This document shows positions 1 through 6,991 of a DNA stretch of 19,795 nucleotides, piece by piece; position 1 is the first letter of the stretch; each line of letters begins with the position of its first letter. The notes under the pieces were generated by a model. It did no database searches, was not told where the DNA came from, and worked only from the letters and a program-made list of their open reading frames with translations. The stretch lies in NCBI GenBank assembly GCA_046049665.1, contig JBJOQW010000007.1, positions 1 through 19,795 on the forward strand, read 5' to 3'. The position numbers and the translations under genes are program-made. This DNA is from JAAFHS01 sp046049665. GTDB taxonomy: Bacteria; Pseudomonadota; Alphaproteobacteria; Rhodobacterales; Rhodobacteraceae.

Positions 1-613
1 AACCGATGGGCAGATCATCGGACCATGCGATCAGGAAGGCGCCAAGGGGGGGGCGGTAGTTGGGGGCGTCTGCGAGGGGAAGGGTGAGCATCTGGGGGGT
101 GACACCGTCAATCTGGGCAGAGAGAAGCGCGTAGTAACGGGTCAGGCAGGCCAGTGCGGCGGGCGCATCAGGATCATCGGGGCGGATCTGCACGTGATCC
201 TGCAGGATGATGGTGGCGATCAGGTCCATGGCCTTGATCAGTTCGCCTTGGCGGTTGCCTGCACGGGCGAAAACCTCTTGCGCCTTGGCATGGCCCAAGG
301 CCTCATACGCGGCCATTTCGGCCTGACCGGCAGGCAAGAGGCGCGCGATGCGGCGGCGGCGGTCTTGCGGATCGGTGTCCAGTGCAATCAGACCCTCGTC
401 TTCAAGGCCGCGCAGGATGCGGCTGAGAAGGCCTGCATCGAGTGACAGCTTCACACGGATATCGGCGATATCGCTGCCGTCGGGCCGGACAAGCTGCAAC
501 ACGCGCGCCGCGCCAAGGGGGCGGCCGCGACCGAGATAAGAGGTGTCGAGTGCGCCAATCTCGGCGGTGACGGCACGGTTGAAGCGGCGCAGGCGGGCGA
601 TGGAGTCCAGCAT
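1..613 (-). CDS. MarR-family regulator fused to GNAT N-acetyltransferase (C-terminus cut by window edge)
   Basis: Reading minus from the ATG at 613 gives 204 codons open to the window edge. Residues about 1-145 form a MarR winged-helix unit: an N-terminal helix (MLDSIARLRRFNRAV), a GRGRPLGAARVLQLV stretch, a helix-turn-helix around DIRVKLSLDAGLLSRILRGL, and a basic wing (DPQDRRRRIARL). From about residue 152 the sequence (ACLTRYYALLSAQID, then RPPLGAFLIAW at 188-197) matches the opening of the GNAT domain found in MarR-GNAT fusions; the acetyl-CoA loop lies beyond the edge. Such proteins pair ligand-responsive repression with an acetyltransferase; the substrate cannot be told. An AAGG lies about 8 nt before the ATG. 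The palindrome at 638-653 is the likely autoregulatory operator. The fold call is firm; the fusion rests on a partial domain. Confidence 0.85.
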   Translation of the reverse strand, partial: MLDSIARLRRFNRAVTAEIGALDTSYLGRGRPLGAARVLQLVRPDGSDIADIRVKLSLDAGLLSRILRGLEDEGLIALDTDPQDRRRRIARLLPAGQAEMAAYEALGHAKAQEVFARAGNRQGELIKAMDLIATIILQDHVQIRPDDPDAPAALACLTRYYALLSAQIDGVTPQMLTLPLADAPNYRPPLGAFLIAWSDDLPIG

Positions 614-637
614 GGTTGACCTTGGTCATGAAAATAA

Positions 638-653
638 CTTGACTTAAGTCAAG
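638..653. promoter_or_regulatory. Perfect 16-bp palindrome, probable MarR operator
   Basis: CTTGACTTAAGTCAAG is a perfect inverted repeat lying 25 bp upstream of the regulator's ATG and 90 bp upstream of nadD. On the minus strand it would sit between a weak -35 (AGTTTG, 654-659) and a -10-like TATTTT (631-636) at 17-bp spacing, where a bound dimer would block polymerase. Operators of this size and symmetry are typical of MarR dimers. The palindrome is seen directly; its use as operator is inferred from position. Confidence 0.6.
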
Positions 654-728
654 CAAACTGCGCGCGTCAAGCAATTTCGGCTTTACAGCAGAATGGCGGG
701 GGGCCAAAACGATGGGCAAGCGAGGTGC

Positions 729-736
729 AAGGGAGG
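729..736 (+). promoter_or_regulatory. Shine-Dalgarno site that decides the nadD start
   Basis: AAGGGAGG is a near-ideal ribosome binding site. It ends 6 nt before the TTG at 743, but lies inside the longer frame that opens at GTG 725 and only 3 nt before GTG 740. This spacing favours initiation at TTG 743. Confidence 0.6.
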
Positions 737-742
737 CTTGTG

Positions 743-1366
743 TTGCGTCAAGGCTTTCCGGTTGCGGCCAAGGGCATGGTCATTGGCCTGTTGGGCGGGT
801 CATTTGATCCGGCGCATGGGGGGCATGTGCAGCTGACGCGGGAAGCGATCAAGCGGATGCGGCTGGACGCGGTGTGGTGGCTGGTGACGCCTGCAAACCC
901 GCTGAAGGCGCGGCAACCAGCACCGATGGCAGTGCGGCTGGCGCAGGCGCGGGCGGTGATGCGGCATCCGCGTGTGAAGGTGACGGGGCTGGAGGCAGAG
1001 TTGGGCACGGTGGCCACGGCGGATACGATTGACCGGTTGCGGGCGATCTATCCGGGGGTGCATTTCGTGTGGCTGATGGGGGCGGACAACCTTGTGCAGT
1101 TTCACCGCTGGGGGCGCTGGCGCGATATTCTGCGCAGCGTTCCGGTGGGCGTGCTGGCGCGGCCGGGGTCTGGTGTGGCGGCCCGGCTGAGTGTGGCGGC
1201 GCGGGCGTTCCGGGTGGACCGGGTGGCACAGGGCGAAGGGATTGGGGCGCGGCGTCCGCCGGCATGGTGTTTCGTGAACATGCCGTTGAATGATGCGTCA
1301 TCATCGGCCATCCGTCTGCGGGGGGAATGGGGCGGCAAGCCTGCGCCTGCGGCCAGCAGGGCCTGA
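743..1366 (+). CDS. nadD: Nicotinate-nucleotide adenylyltransferase NadD
   Basis: NadD adenylates nicotinate mononucleotide with ATP to give deamido-NAD, the penultimate step of NAD synthesis in the cytosol. The 207-residue product has the nucleotidyltransferase signature GGSFDPAHGGH (residues 18-28, with the H25-x-x-H28 pair), the WWLVTPANPLK substrate loop, the FVWLMGADNLVQFHRW segment and a C-terminal SSSAIR motif. Length is normal for the family. I chose TTG 743 because AAGGGAGG sits 6 nt upstream and the resulting MRQGFPVA opening looks like relatives; GTG 725 is the in-frame alternative and would add six residues. It stands alone, divergent from the MarR-GNAT gene and convergent with glpX, rather than in the common proA/rsfS setting. 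Confidence 0.93.
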   Translation: MRQGFPVAAKGMVIGLLGGSFDPAHGGHVQLTREAIKRMRLDAVWWLVTPANPLKARQPAPMAVRLAQARAVMRHPRVKVTGLEAELGTVATADTIDRLRAIYPGVHFVWLMGADNLVQFHRWGRWRDILRSVPVGVLARPGSGVAARLSVAARAFRVDRVAQGEGIGARRPPAWCFVNMPLNDASSSAIRLRGEWGGKPAPAASRA

Positions 1367-1426
1367 GGCCAGCGGCGCGGCGGGCCATCGCACCCCAGTG
1401 TGGCCGATCCGGGCTTTGCGCGGTCG

Positions 1427-1443
1427 GACGCTTTGGAAGCGTC
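1427..1443. terminator. Hairpin between convergent nadD and glpX
   Basis: GACGCTT-tgg-AAGCGTC is a 7-bp perfect stem with a 3-nt loop, 60 nt after the nadD stop. Neither strand has a T-run after it, so it may end transcription weakly or only stabilise 3' ends. Being symmetric, it could serve both convergent genes. Confidence 0.4.
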
Positions 1444-1472
1444 GGCCGACGGCCGTCATGACGGTGGGCGGA

Positions 1473-1487
1473 CGCTGACAGTCAGCG
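1473..1487. terminator. Hairpin over the glpX stop codon
   Basis: CGCTGAC-A-GTCAGCG is a 15-nt near-perfect palindrome that includes the glpX TGA (1484-1482 on the minus strand). The one-base centre means the hairpin would open a few bases as loop. No T-run follows. It may protect or end the glpX transcript. Confidence 0.3.
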
Positions 1488-2447
1488 GACTGGCGCGCGA
1501 TAGTGCATGCGGCGCACCGAGCGCGTCTTTGAGCGCATGAGAATGGTTTCGGTTTCAATCCAGCCGGGCTCTTGGCGAATTCCCTTCAGGATCGAGCCTT
1601 CGGTCACGCCGGTTGCTGCAAAGATCACATCCGCTGTCACCAGATCATCGCGGGTGTAGATGCGGTTCAGATCGGTGATGCCGGCCCGGCGCGCACGGGC
1701 GCGTTCATCATCATTGCGAAACAGAAGCTGGCCGTAAATCTGCCCGCCCATGCATTTGAGGGCGGCGGCTGCCAGCACCCCTTCGGGCGCACCACCCGAG
1801 CCCATGTACATGTCAATGCCGGTGACGGCACTTTCGGCGCAGTGAATGATGCCTGCAACGTCACCATCGGTGATCAGACGGATGGCGGCACCTGTGCTGC
1901 GCACTTCGGCAATCATTTCCTCGTGGCGGGGACGTTCGAGAATGCAAACGGTGATATCGCGTGCGGTGCCACCCTTGGCGGCTGCCAGCGCATGCACACG
2001 TTCGGCAGGCGACATGGCCAGCGTGACGGTGCCCACGGCATAGCCCGGCCCGATGGCCAGCTTTTCCATGTAGACATCGGGCGCATGCAGCAGCGTGCCT
2101 GCGGGGGCCATGGCAATGACGGTCAGCGCGTTGGGCATGTCTTTTGCCGTCAGCGTGGTGCCTTCCAGGGGGTCAAGCGCGATGTCGACCGCTGGCCCCT
2201 GGCCGGTGCCGACCTTTTCGCCAATGAACAGCATGGGGGCTTCATCGCGCTCGCCTTCGCCAATCACCACGGTGCCTGCAATATCCAGCAGGTTCAGCTG
2301 ATCGCGCATGGCGTTCACGGCCGCCTGATCAGCTGCCTTTTCATCGCCGCGACCGATCAGCGCGGCACTGGCAATGGCCGCGGCTTCTGACACCCGCGCC
2401 AGACCCAACGAAAGCAAACGATCCTGAAATTCGGCCTGATTTGTCAT
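1482..2447 (-). CDS. glpX: Class II fructose-1,6-bisphosphatase GlpX
   Basis: Hydrolyses fructose 1,6-bisphosphate to fructose 6-phosphate in gluconeogenesis, a metal- and lithium-sensitive reaction in this family. The 321-residue product shows the class II landmarks in order: IGRGDEKAADQAAV (31-44), VIGEGERDEAPML (61-73), DIALDPLEGTT (88-98) and GSGGAPEGVLAAAALKCMGG, which supply the acidic metal ligands and the phosphate loop. Length is as expected. The start is supported by AAGGGGA about 6 nt before the ATG. It lies 81 nt behind hom on the same strand, and co-transcription is likely; hom-glpX adjacency is familiar in Rhodobacterales. Confidence 0.95.
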   Translation of the reverse strand: MTNQAEFQDRLLSLGLARVSEAAAIASAALIGRGDEKAADQAAVNAMRDQLNLLDIAGTVVIGEGERDEAPMLFIGEKVGTGQGPAVDIALDPLEGTTLTAKDMPNALTVIAMAPAGTLLHAPDVYMEKLAIGPGYAVGTVTLAMSPAERVHALAAAKGGTARDITVCILERPRHEEMIAEVRSTGAAIRLITDGDVAGIIHCAESAVTGIDMYMGSGGAPEGVLAAAALKCMGGQIYGQLLFRNDDERARARRAGITDLNRIYTRDDLVTADVIFAATGVTEGSILKGIRQEPGWIETETILMRSKTRSVRRMHYRAPVR

Positions 2448-2528
2448 GCTGTCCCCTTATGGTTGCGCCAGCCCTTAGCCGGGCCGGGCACATGCGGCAA
2501 GCCTGCTTGCGCTAACGGGATCGTCGTT

Positions 2529-3836
2529 TCAGACTTCCTCAATGCGGATCGCCACCGGCTGTCCCACCATCACCCCTGTCGCCGCAAAGCGCCCTGTGGC
2601 GTGGTTGATATCATCGCGTGTGGCCTTGTGCGTGACAATCAGCACCGGCGCCTCGGATGCGCCTGCATGGCCATACTGACGCATCCGGTCAATGCTGATG
2701 CCGGCCTCGCCCAGACAGGTGGCGATCTTGGCCAAGGCACCCGGTTTATCCAGCAGCGTCATCCTCAGATAATAAGGCGCAGGTGCCGTTGTGGCCGCGG
2801 CCACGGGCACCGCCAGACGCGCTGCAGGAACCCCGAAGGCCGGAATCCGCACGCCACGCGCCAGATCAATCACATCGCCCATCACCGCACTTGCCGTGGG
2901 GCCCATGCCCGCGCCGGGGCCGCGCAGCACGATCTGACCGACCGAGTCGCCTTCCAGCACCACCATGTTCGTGCCGCCCTGCAACTGGCCCAAGGGGCTG
3001 TCGGCTGGCACAAGGCAGGGCGTCATACGTTGTTCAAGCCCCCGGCCGGTCATCTGTGCCACGCCCAGAAGCTTGATCTTGTAGCCCATGTCAGCCGCCA
3101 GCCGGATATCATCAATGCTGACCGACCCGATCCCTTCCAGCTCGACCGCATCAAAGCTGACCTGCGTGCCGAAGGCGATGGCTGCCAGAAGGCTGAGCTT
3201 GTGGCCCGCATCAATGCCGCCCACGTCAAGGTTCGGGTCCGCTTCCAGATAGCCCAGTTGCCGTGCTTCCTCGAACACCGTCTCATAGGGCAGACCCGCG
3301 CTTTCCATCCGGGTCAGGATGTAATTGCAGGTGCCGTTCATCACGCCCATGACGCGGCGCATGGCATTGCCTGCCAGACCTTCGGTCAGGGCCTTGATCA
3401 CCGGGATGCCGCCTGCCACTGCAGCCTCAAAGCGCAGGGCAAGGCCAGCCGCCTCGGCCGCCATGGCCAGCGCCTGCCCGTGATGGGCCAGCAGGGCCTT
3501 GTTGGCGGTCACCACATGTTTGCCTGCGGCAAGGGCAGCTTCGGTGGCGGCACGTGCGGGGCCTTCGTGGCCGCCCATCACCTCGATGAACACATCCACG
3601 TCATCGCGCCGGGCAAGGGCCACCGGATCGGTTTCCCAAGCAAAGCCCGACAGATCGGCATCGCGGTTCTTGCTGCGGTCACGCGCGGATACGGCGGTAA
3701 TCACCACCGGGCGTCCGGCACGGGCGGCAATCAGGTCGGCGTGTTGCGCGATGATCTTGACCACGCCAATCCCCACGGTGCCAAGCCCCGCAATGCCAAG
3801 GCGCAAGGGAGCGGTGGTCTGGGGTTTGGCAGGCAT
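2529..3836 (-). CDS. hom: Homoserine dehydrogenase with C-terminal ACT domain
   Basis: Reduces aspartate semialdehyde to homoserine with NAD(P)H, the branch point to threonine and methionine. The 435-residue protein has an N-terminal Rossmann fold with GLGTVG (17-22), the conserved NKALLA lysine (K112), GGIPVIKAL (142-150), NGTCNYIL (167-174), and the catalytic block GYLEADPNLDVGGIDAGHKL (195-214) with D209 and K213 at the spacing of the family's catalytic pair. An ACT regulatory domain fills about 355-435 (YYLRMTLLDKPGALAKIA), so threonine feedback is expected from family knowledge. GGAG lies 7 nt before the ATG. It is monofunctional, with no aspartokinase domain. Confidence 0.95.
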   Translation of the reverse strand: MPAKPQTTAPLRLGIAGLGTVGIGVVKIIAQHADLIAARAGRPVVITAVSARDRSKNRDADLSGFAWETDPVALARRDDVDVFIEVMGGHEGPARAATEAALAAGKHVVTANKALLAHHGQALAMAAEAAGLALRFEAAVAGGIPVIKALTEGLAGNAMRRVMGVMNGTCNYILTRMESAGLPYETVFEEARQLGYLEADPNLDVGGIDAGHKLSLLAAIAFGTQVSFDAVELEGIGSVSIDDIRLAADMGYKIKLLGVAQMTGRGLEQRMTPCLVPADSPLGQLQGGTNMVVLEGDSVGQIVLRGPGAGMGPTASAVMGDVIDLARGVRIPAFGVPAARLAVPVAAATTAPAPYYLRMTLLDKPGALAKIATCLGEAGISIDRMRQYGHAGASEAPVLIVTHKATRDDINHATGRFAATGVMVGQPVAIRIEEV

Positions 3837-3864
3837 ACGGCGACTCCGGTTCTGGACTGAGGCC

Positions 3865-3893
3865 CTGTTAGCGGGTTCAGCTTCGGTTCACAA
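3865..3893 (-). promoter_or_regulatory. Candidate promoter of hom
   Basis: On the minus strand TTGTGA (3893-3888) and TAACAG (3870-3865) are separated by 17 nt and lie about 30 bp before the hom ATG. The -35 matches four of six consensus bases and the -10 three, so this is only the best candidate seen. Confidence 0.25.
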
Positions 3894-3916
3894 CATCACC
3901 GCCCGGTGCAACATGC

Positions 3917-3946
3917 AAAAACGGCCCCCCGCCGGAACAGGGGGCT
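3917..3946 (-). terminator. Rho-independent terminator of the second VWA gene
   Basis: On the minus strand GCCCCC pairs with GGGGGC across a 10-nt loop, and the stem is followed within four bases by TTTTT (3921-3917). It starts 24 nt after the stop of the VWA gene ending at 3970, and separates it from hom, which reads in the same direction. Confidence 0.75.
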
Positions 3947-3969
3947 GCATCTGCACAGGCGCGCGAGCC

Positions 3970-5649
3970 TTACTGTGACAGGCGCAACTGGGTGATCTGC
4001 GAGGCGATCGTGTTGAAGACCGTGTTGATCGCCAGACCATTCGCCTCGTAGTAGTTCGCGGGCGTGGTGGCACAGTTGCGGATCTGGGTCTGGCCATTCG
4101 CCGGGGCCTCGAAAGCGATGCCATAGACAATCACGTTGTTGGCGCGGGCCAGATTGCACGATTGCTGCAGGCTGTTGTCCATGTTGGTGACAGACGCGTA
4201 GACATCTGTAAAATCTTCCATGGCGGCGATAAAGGCTGTGTAGCGCGTGTCGTAGTCGGTGCCAAGGGCACGGGCATAAAGTTGCCATGCAACCCAGCTC
4301 ATCCGTTGGCTTTGCCACAGTTCGATCCAGGATTGCTGCACAGCCAGGCCACTGTCGTCGGCAGCCCCGGTCCAGGGGGTGGCGCGCCAGTCGTTCAGGT
4401 GGGGCACCCAGTATTCGTTTGTGCCAGCGCTTTCGGGCCGCCCGGTGGTGTGGCGGATCGAATATTCGCCATCCGTGCCGCGCCAGACCGGGCTGTCCTG
4501 TGTTGTGCTGCGGTAGGCAGGGGCGGTTGTGCGGTGGGCCACATGTTCGCCATCTGTCATCAACACAATGAATTTCATCTTGTTGGGGCTGTTGTAATCA
4601 TAGGGACGGCCATTGAATGCGCTGGGAATATGCCCTTCGCCAATCAGTTCGTTGTAAACCGAGCGTGTGCCAGGGTCGATCATGGCCAGGCCCCATTTCA
4701 TGCCCAGCGTGATCGAGGTGTTGCCACCTGCGTAAAGCGCATTGATGCGGGCCTTCAGGACTGTGGCGTCAGAGCTGGCGGGCAAGACAAGGTTCTGGGT
4801 CAGCGGGCCGGTTTCGGCATCGCCGTTGCGCGGGTTGCAGAACTGAAACTCGTTGACGCCGCCAGCGTTCCCGCGCGTAGCACGGCTGGTGTAGCTGTTG
4901 CCGCCGGTTGTGCCATTGGCGGGATCTGCGAAGATAGCGCGCGGAATGGGGGCGGTGCGGGAGATACCCGGAACGGCGAACATGCTGGCGGGAATTTCAA
5001 GGCAGTTTGCATTGGCCGCAGTCACCGGGCCGGTCGCATTGTATTTTGCGACCAGGTAGTCGGGCAGGTTGACCTGCGCGTTATAGGGCACGATCGATAC
5101 CGACACGCGCTGATCGGTGTTATTGGCGGTGACGGTGTCAATAAAATCGGCGGCGGCGTCCTTGAGGTTGTCGATCTTGGTGCCACTCATCGAGCCCGAG
5201 ACGTCAAGCACCAGCACGATTTCGATATCAGAGATGGACTGGGTCGCAGCCGAGCGGGCCGCAACGGTAAAGGTTTCAAAGCCCAGCAGCGGCGCAAAGA
5301 TGTTGTCCTGTTGCCCGGTCGCCAAAGCCTGCACGGTGCGGGCGTTCGTGCCCTGCACGACGTTCACGCTTGTCAGATAAGGCCCCAGCCCGGATTTTTG
5401 CACATAGTCGCGGCATACCTGTTCGGGGTTAAGCGACTGGCGCAGTGCGGCCGAAGCAAGGGTGCAGCGGTCCAGCGTCTGTTGCAGCGATGTGCGGGTA
5501 TGTTCCGAGCGCATCAGGTCAACCGCAAAGCCACCGATCATGACCATCAGCGAAAACAACAGGACAGAGAAGGTGGCAACGTTGCCATCCTCGGCTTTGG
5601 CAAAGCGGGCAAATGCTGTTTGGGCAATGCGGGGCAGTTGCGATGGCAT
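3970..5649 (-). CDS. TadG-like pilus-associated protein with VWA domain (paralogue 2)
   Basis: A 559-residue envelope protein, probably part of a Tad-like surface structure. After a basic N-terminus comes EDGNVATFSVLLF and one transmembrane segment (about 24-46), then a VWA domain with MIDAS residues DVSGS (149-153), T311 in GGNTSIT and D366 in VLMTDGE; the domain is split by a long insertion (about 195-300). The C-terminus ends in QTQIRNCATTPANYYEA...SQITQLRLSQ. It closely resembles the product of 7555-9336 at both ends. I start at ATG 5649, not at the in-frame codon at 5712, because AGGAGA sits 5 nt upstream and this makes the N-terminus align with the paralogue residue for residue. The gene has its own 299-nt leader and its own terminator. 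VWA domains bind proteins via metal; the partner is unknown. Confidence 0.85.
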   Translation of the reverse strand: MPSQLPRIAQTAFARFAKAEDGNVATFSVLLFSLMVMIGGFAVDLMRSEHTRTSLQQTLDRCTLASAALRQSLNPEQVCRDYVQKSGLGPYLTSVNVVQGTNARTVQALATGQQDNIFAPLLGFETFTVAARSAATQSISDIEIVLVLDVSGSMSGTKIDNLKDAAADFIDTVTANNTDQRVSVSIVPYNAQVNLPDYLVAKYNATGPVTAANANCLEIPASMFAVPGISRTAPIPRAIFADPANGTTGGNSYTSRATRGNAGGVNEFQFCNPRNGDAETGPLTQNLVLPASSDATVLKARINALYAGGNTSITLGMKWGLAMIDPGTRSVYNELIGEGHIPSAFNGRPYDYNSPNKMKFIVLMTDGEHVAHRTTAPAYRSTTQDSPVWRGTDGEYSIRHTTGRPESAGTNEYWVPHLNDWRATPWTGAADDSGLAVQQSWIELWQSQRMSWVAWQLYARALGTDYDTRYTAFIAAMEDFTDVYASVTNMDNSLQQSCNLARANNVIVYGIAFEAPANGQTQIRNCATTPANYYEANGLAINTVFNTIASQITQLRLSQ

Positions 5650-5948
5650 TCCGGTCTCCTGGGGCGGCACTTGGGGTTTGGTTGTGTGGGGCTGCGTTGG
5701 CGGTCGGGGCAAAGGTGAAAAATGTCGTAAATTTGTTCGGACCCAAGCAAAGCTGGCCGTTTAAGGCGAAAATGTGGCAATTATGACCGGAGCAAGGTCT
5801 AATTCGACAGGGACTGAAACAGTTTCGCCGCAATTGCGCCATTGTTCAGACTGACGCAAAAAACCTGCATAAAATGCGATTCAGATTGTGGCGGAATTTG
5901 CCGCTGCGTCACGCGCGCAACGGGCTGATTCGGCGTTGGTTTGTGGGG
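5650..5948. other. Gene-free leader between lipoprotein and VWA paralogue 2
   Basis: No convincing gene on either strand across 299 nt. The middle part (about 5710-5890) is visibly more AT-rich than its surroundings, with A-runs near 5859-5864, and probably holds the promoter of the downstream minus-strand VWA gene; no clear -35/-10 pair stands out. Small symmetric elements such as ACTGAAACAGT (around 5813-5823) and two GATTC sites (5878, 5927) are present. No strong terminator for the lipoprotein gene is visible. Confidence 0.5.
5655..5660 (-). promoter_or_regulatory. Shine-Dalgarno site fixing the start of VWA paralogue 2
   Basis: AGGAGA on the minus strand, 5 nt before the ATG at 5649, argues against the upstream in-frame start at 5712. 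Confidence 0.7.
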
Positions 5949-6272
5949 TCAGGCTTCGCCGCGGGCGATCGCAGCGGCCAGCCTTTGCCGGGTGTCGGGT
6001 GCCAGCACGGGGCCGCGCATCAGACCTGCGCGGGCCCGCAGGCGGGCGGCGCGGGCGGCAAGGGCATTGGCAGATTCCGCGGTCGCACGGGGTTGGGCAA
6101 CCCCTGCAAGCAGGTCATCCATCGGCAAAAGGCGAGGCGCGGGTGCGGCGTTGCCAGCGATGGGGGGAATGTCAGGCAATGGCGTGCAGGCCGCAAGCGG
6201 GGACAGCAGCAGCGCAAGCCAGAACGGCAGGGCCAGCGGCGTGAACCGGGTGCGGGGGCGGGGGTCTGACAT
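5949..6272 (-). CDS. Small predicted outer-membrane lipoprotein, function unknown
   Basis: A 107-residue product with a basic start (SDPRPRTR), a hydrophobic stretch (PLALPFWLALLLSPLAA) and a lipobox LAAC with C29 as the lipidated residue. The +2 residue is Thr, so Lol sorting to the outer membrane is expected. The mature part is short, proline- and alanine-rich, then Ala/Arg-rich and probably helical (about 65-105); I recognise no domain. I prefer ATG 6272 over GTG 6281, three codons upstream; neither has a Shine-Dalgarno site. It sits inside the Tad-like block after the tadE-type genes but beyond a strong terminator, so it may have its own promoter. It could be a pilotin- or TadD-like accessory by position only. 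Confidence 0.7.
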   Translation of the reverse strand: MSDPRPRTRFTPLALPFWLALLLSPLAACTPLPDIPPIAGNAAPAPRLLPMDDLLAGVAQPRATAESANALAARAARLRARAGLMRGPVLAPDTRQRLAAAIARGEA

Positions 6273-6279
6273 GGGGGGC

Positions 6280-6309
6280 ACGATAGGCGGGCTGGCGGGC
6301 GAAAGGCAA
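6280..6309 (-). promoter_or_regulatory. Candidate promoter giving a leaderless lipoprotein mRNA
   Basis: On the minus strand TTGCCT (6309-6304) and TATCGT (6285-6280) are 18 nt apart, each matching four of six consensus bases. Transcription would begin about at the ATG at 6272, which would fit the absent ribosome binding site. Weak, unproven. Confidence 0.25.
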
Positions 6310-6327
6310 GGCCGCTTGCATGCGAAA

Positions 6328-6356
6328 GCGGCCCTGCAGACAGGCTGCAGGGCCGC
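6328..6356 (-). terminator. Strong hairpin terminator after the TadE-type genes
   Basis: GCGGCCCTGCAG pairs perfectly with CTGCAGGGCCGC (12 bp) around a 5-nt loop, and on the minus strand it is followed by TTTCG. It lies 29 nt past the stop at 6386. A second, overlapping stem (GCCGCTT 6311-6317 with AAGCGGC 6326-6332) competes for part of its 3' arm. Confidence 0.75.
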
Positions 6357-6385
6357 GGGGCAGAATGGATGTCTGGACCGAAAGC

Positions 6386-6973
6386 CTAGCCAGTGCAGGT
6401 GGTTGCGGGCAAGCCTTCAATGCAAAGGGGGCTGAAACGGGTGGGGGTGGGCGTGAACTTTTGCAAGGTCATGTCCTGCACCTGAATGGCCTGCATGAAA
6501 GGCACGGCCAATGGTGGTTCATAATTCACCCAGGTTTCCGTCAGAATGCCGTATTCGGACGAGGCCATGATAGGCAGGCGCGGGGCCAGTGTCTGCAGGC
6601 TGGCGGTGGTCAGCTGCGGGCGCACGTTGCCGGGCGAACGGGACCACAGCACCTCGAACCGGTTGTTGGCGGGTACCCAGCGGTAGGATGTGACGCGCAC
6701 CTCGGCGGTGTGCTGATTGTTCATCATGTAGCGGACGAAATCATCCCAGCGTTCAACCGTTGCCGCTGCGACAGGGGCCTGCTGCCGGCTTAGCGTATCG
6801 GCAAGCGCGTAGGTGGCCTTGTCCAGACGGTTGATTGAACGGAATGCATCCCAATAGACGACCATGGCCAGCAAGGCCCAGATCAGCAAGGGCAGCATGA
6901 CCACGGTTTCGGCCACGATTGACCCACGTTCGTCGCGTCCGAAGGCGCGGATGCGTTTCATCAAGTGCAGCAT
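6386..6973 (-). CDS. TadE-type pseudopilin (second of the pair)
   Basis: A 195-residue protein with a basic leader, then ERG-SIVAETVVMLPLLIWALLAMVVY: a prepilin-like site with Gly17 before the possible cut and Glu22 at mature +5, inside a single hydrophobic helix. This is the TadE pattern. The rest (about 45-195) is a predicted periplasmic domain with a final Cys pair (CIEGLPATTC). Minor pseudopilins of this kind are processed by TadV-type peptidase and join the Tad pilus base. AAGGGGG lies 7 nt before ATG 6973; an in-frame ATG four codons later is possible. It follows the other TadE-type gene by 18 nt in one operon and precedes a strong terminator. Confidence 0.8.
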   Translation of the reverse strand: MLHLMKRIRAFGRDERGSIVAETVVMLPLLIWALLAMVVYWDAFRSINRLDKATYALADTLSRQQAPVAAATVERWDDFVRYMMNNQHTAEVRVTSYRWVPANNRFEVLWSRSPGNVRPQLTTASLQTLAPRLPIMASSEYGILTETWVNYEPPLAVPFMQAIQVQDMTLQKFTPTPTRFSPLCIEGLPATTCTG

Positions 6974-6991
6974 GGATTGCCCCCTTCACAT

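Noticed and set aside
2463..3860. 465-codon plus-strand frame opposite hom
   Set aside because: Shadow of hom; His/Gly-rich, low-complexity translation and no ribosome binding site.
5650..5712. N-terminal extension of VWA paralogue 2 to an upstream in-frame start
   Set aside because: The Pro/Thr/Gln-rich extension has no counterpart in the paralogue, and AGGAGA points to ATG 5649.
4162..5718. 518-codon plus-strand frame opposite VWA paralogue 2
   Set aside because: Shadow frame; the minus-strand product has clear VWA motifs and a matching paralogue.
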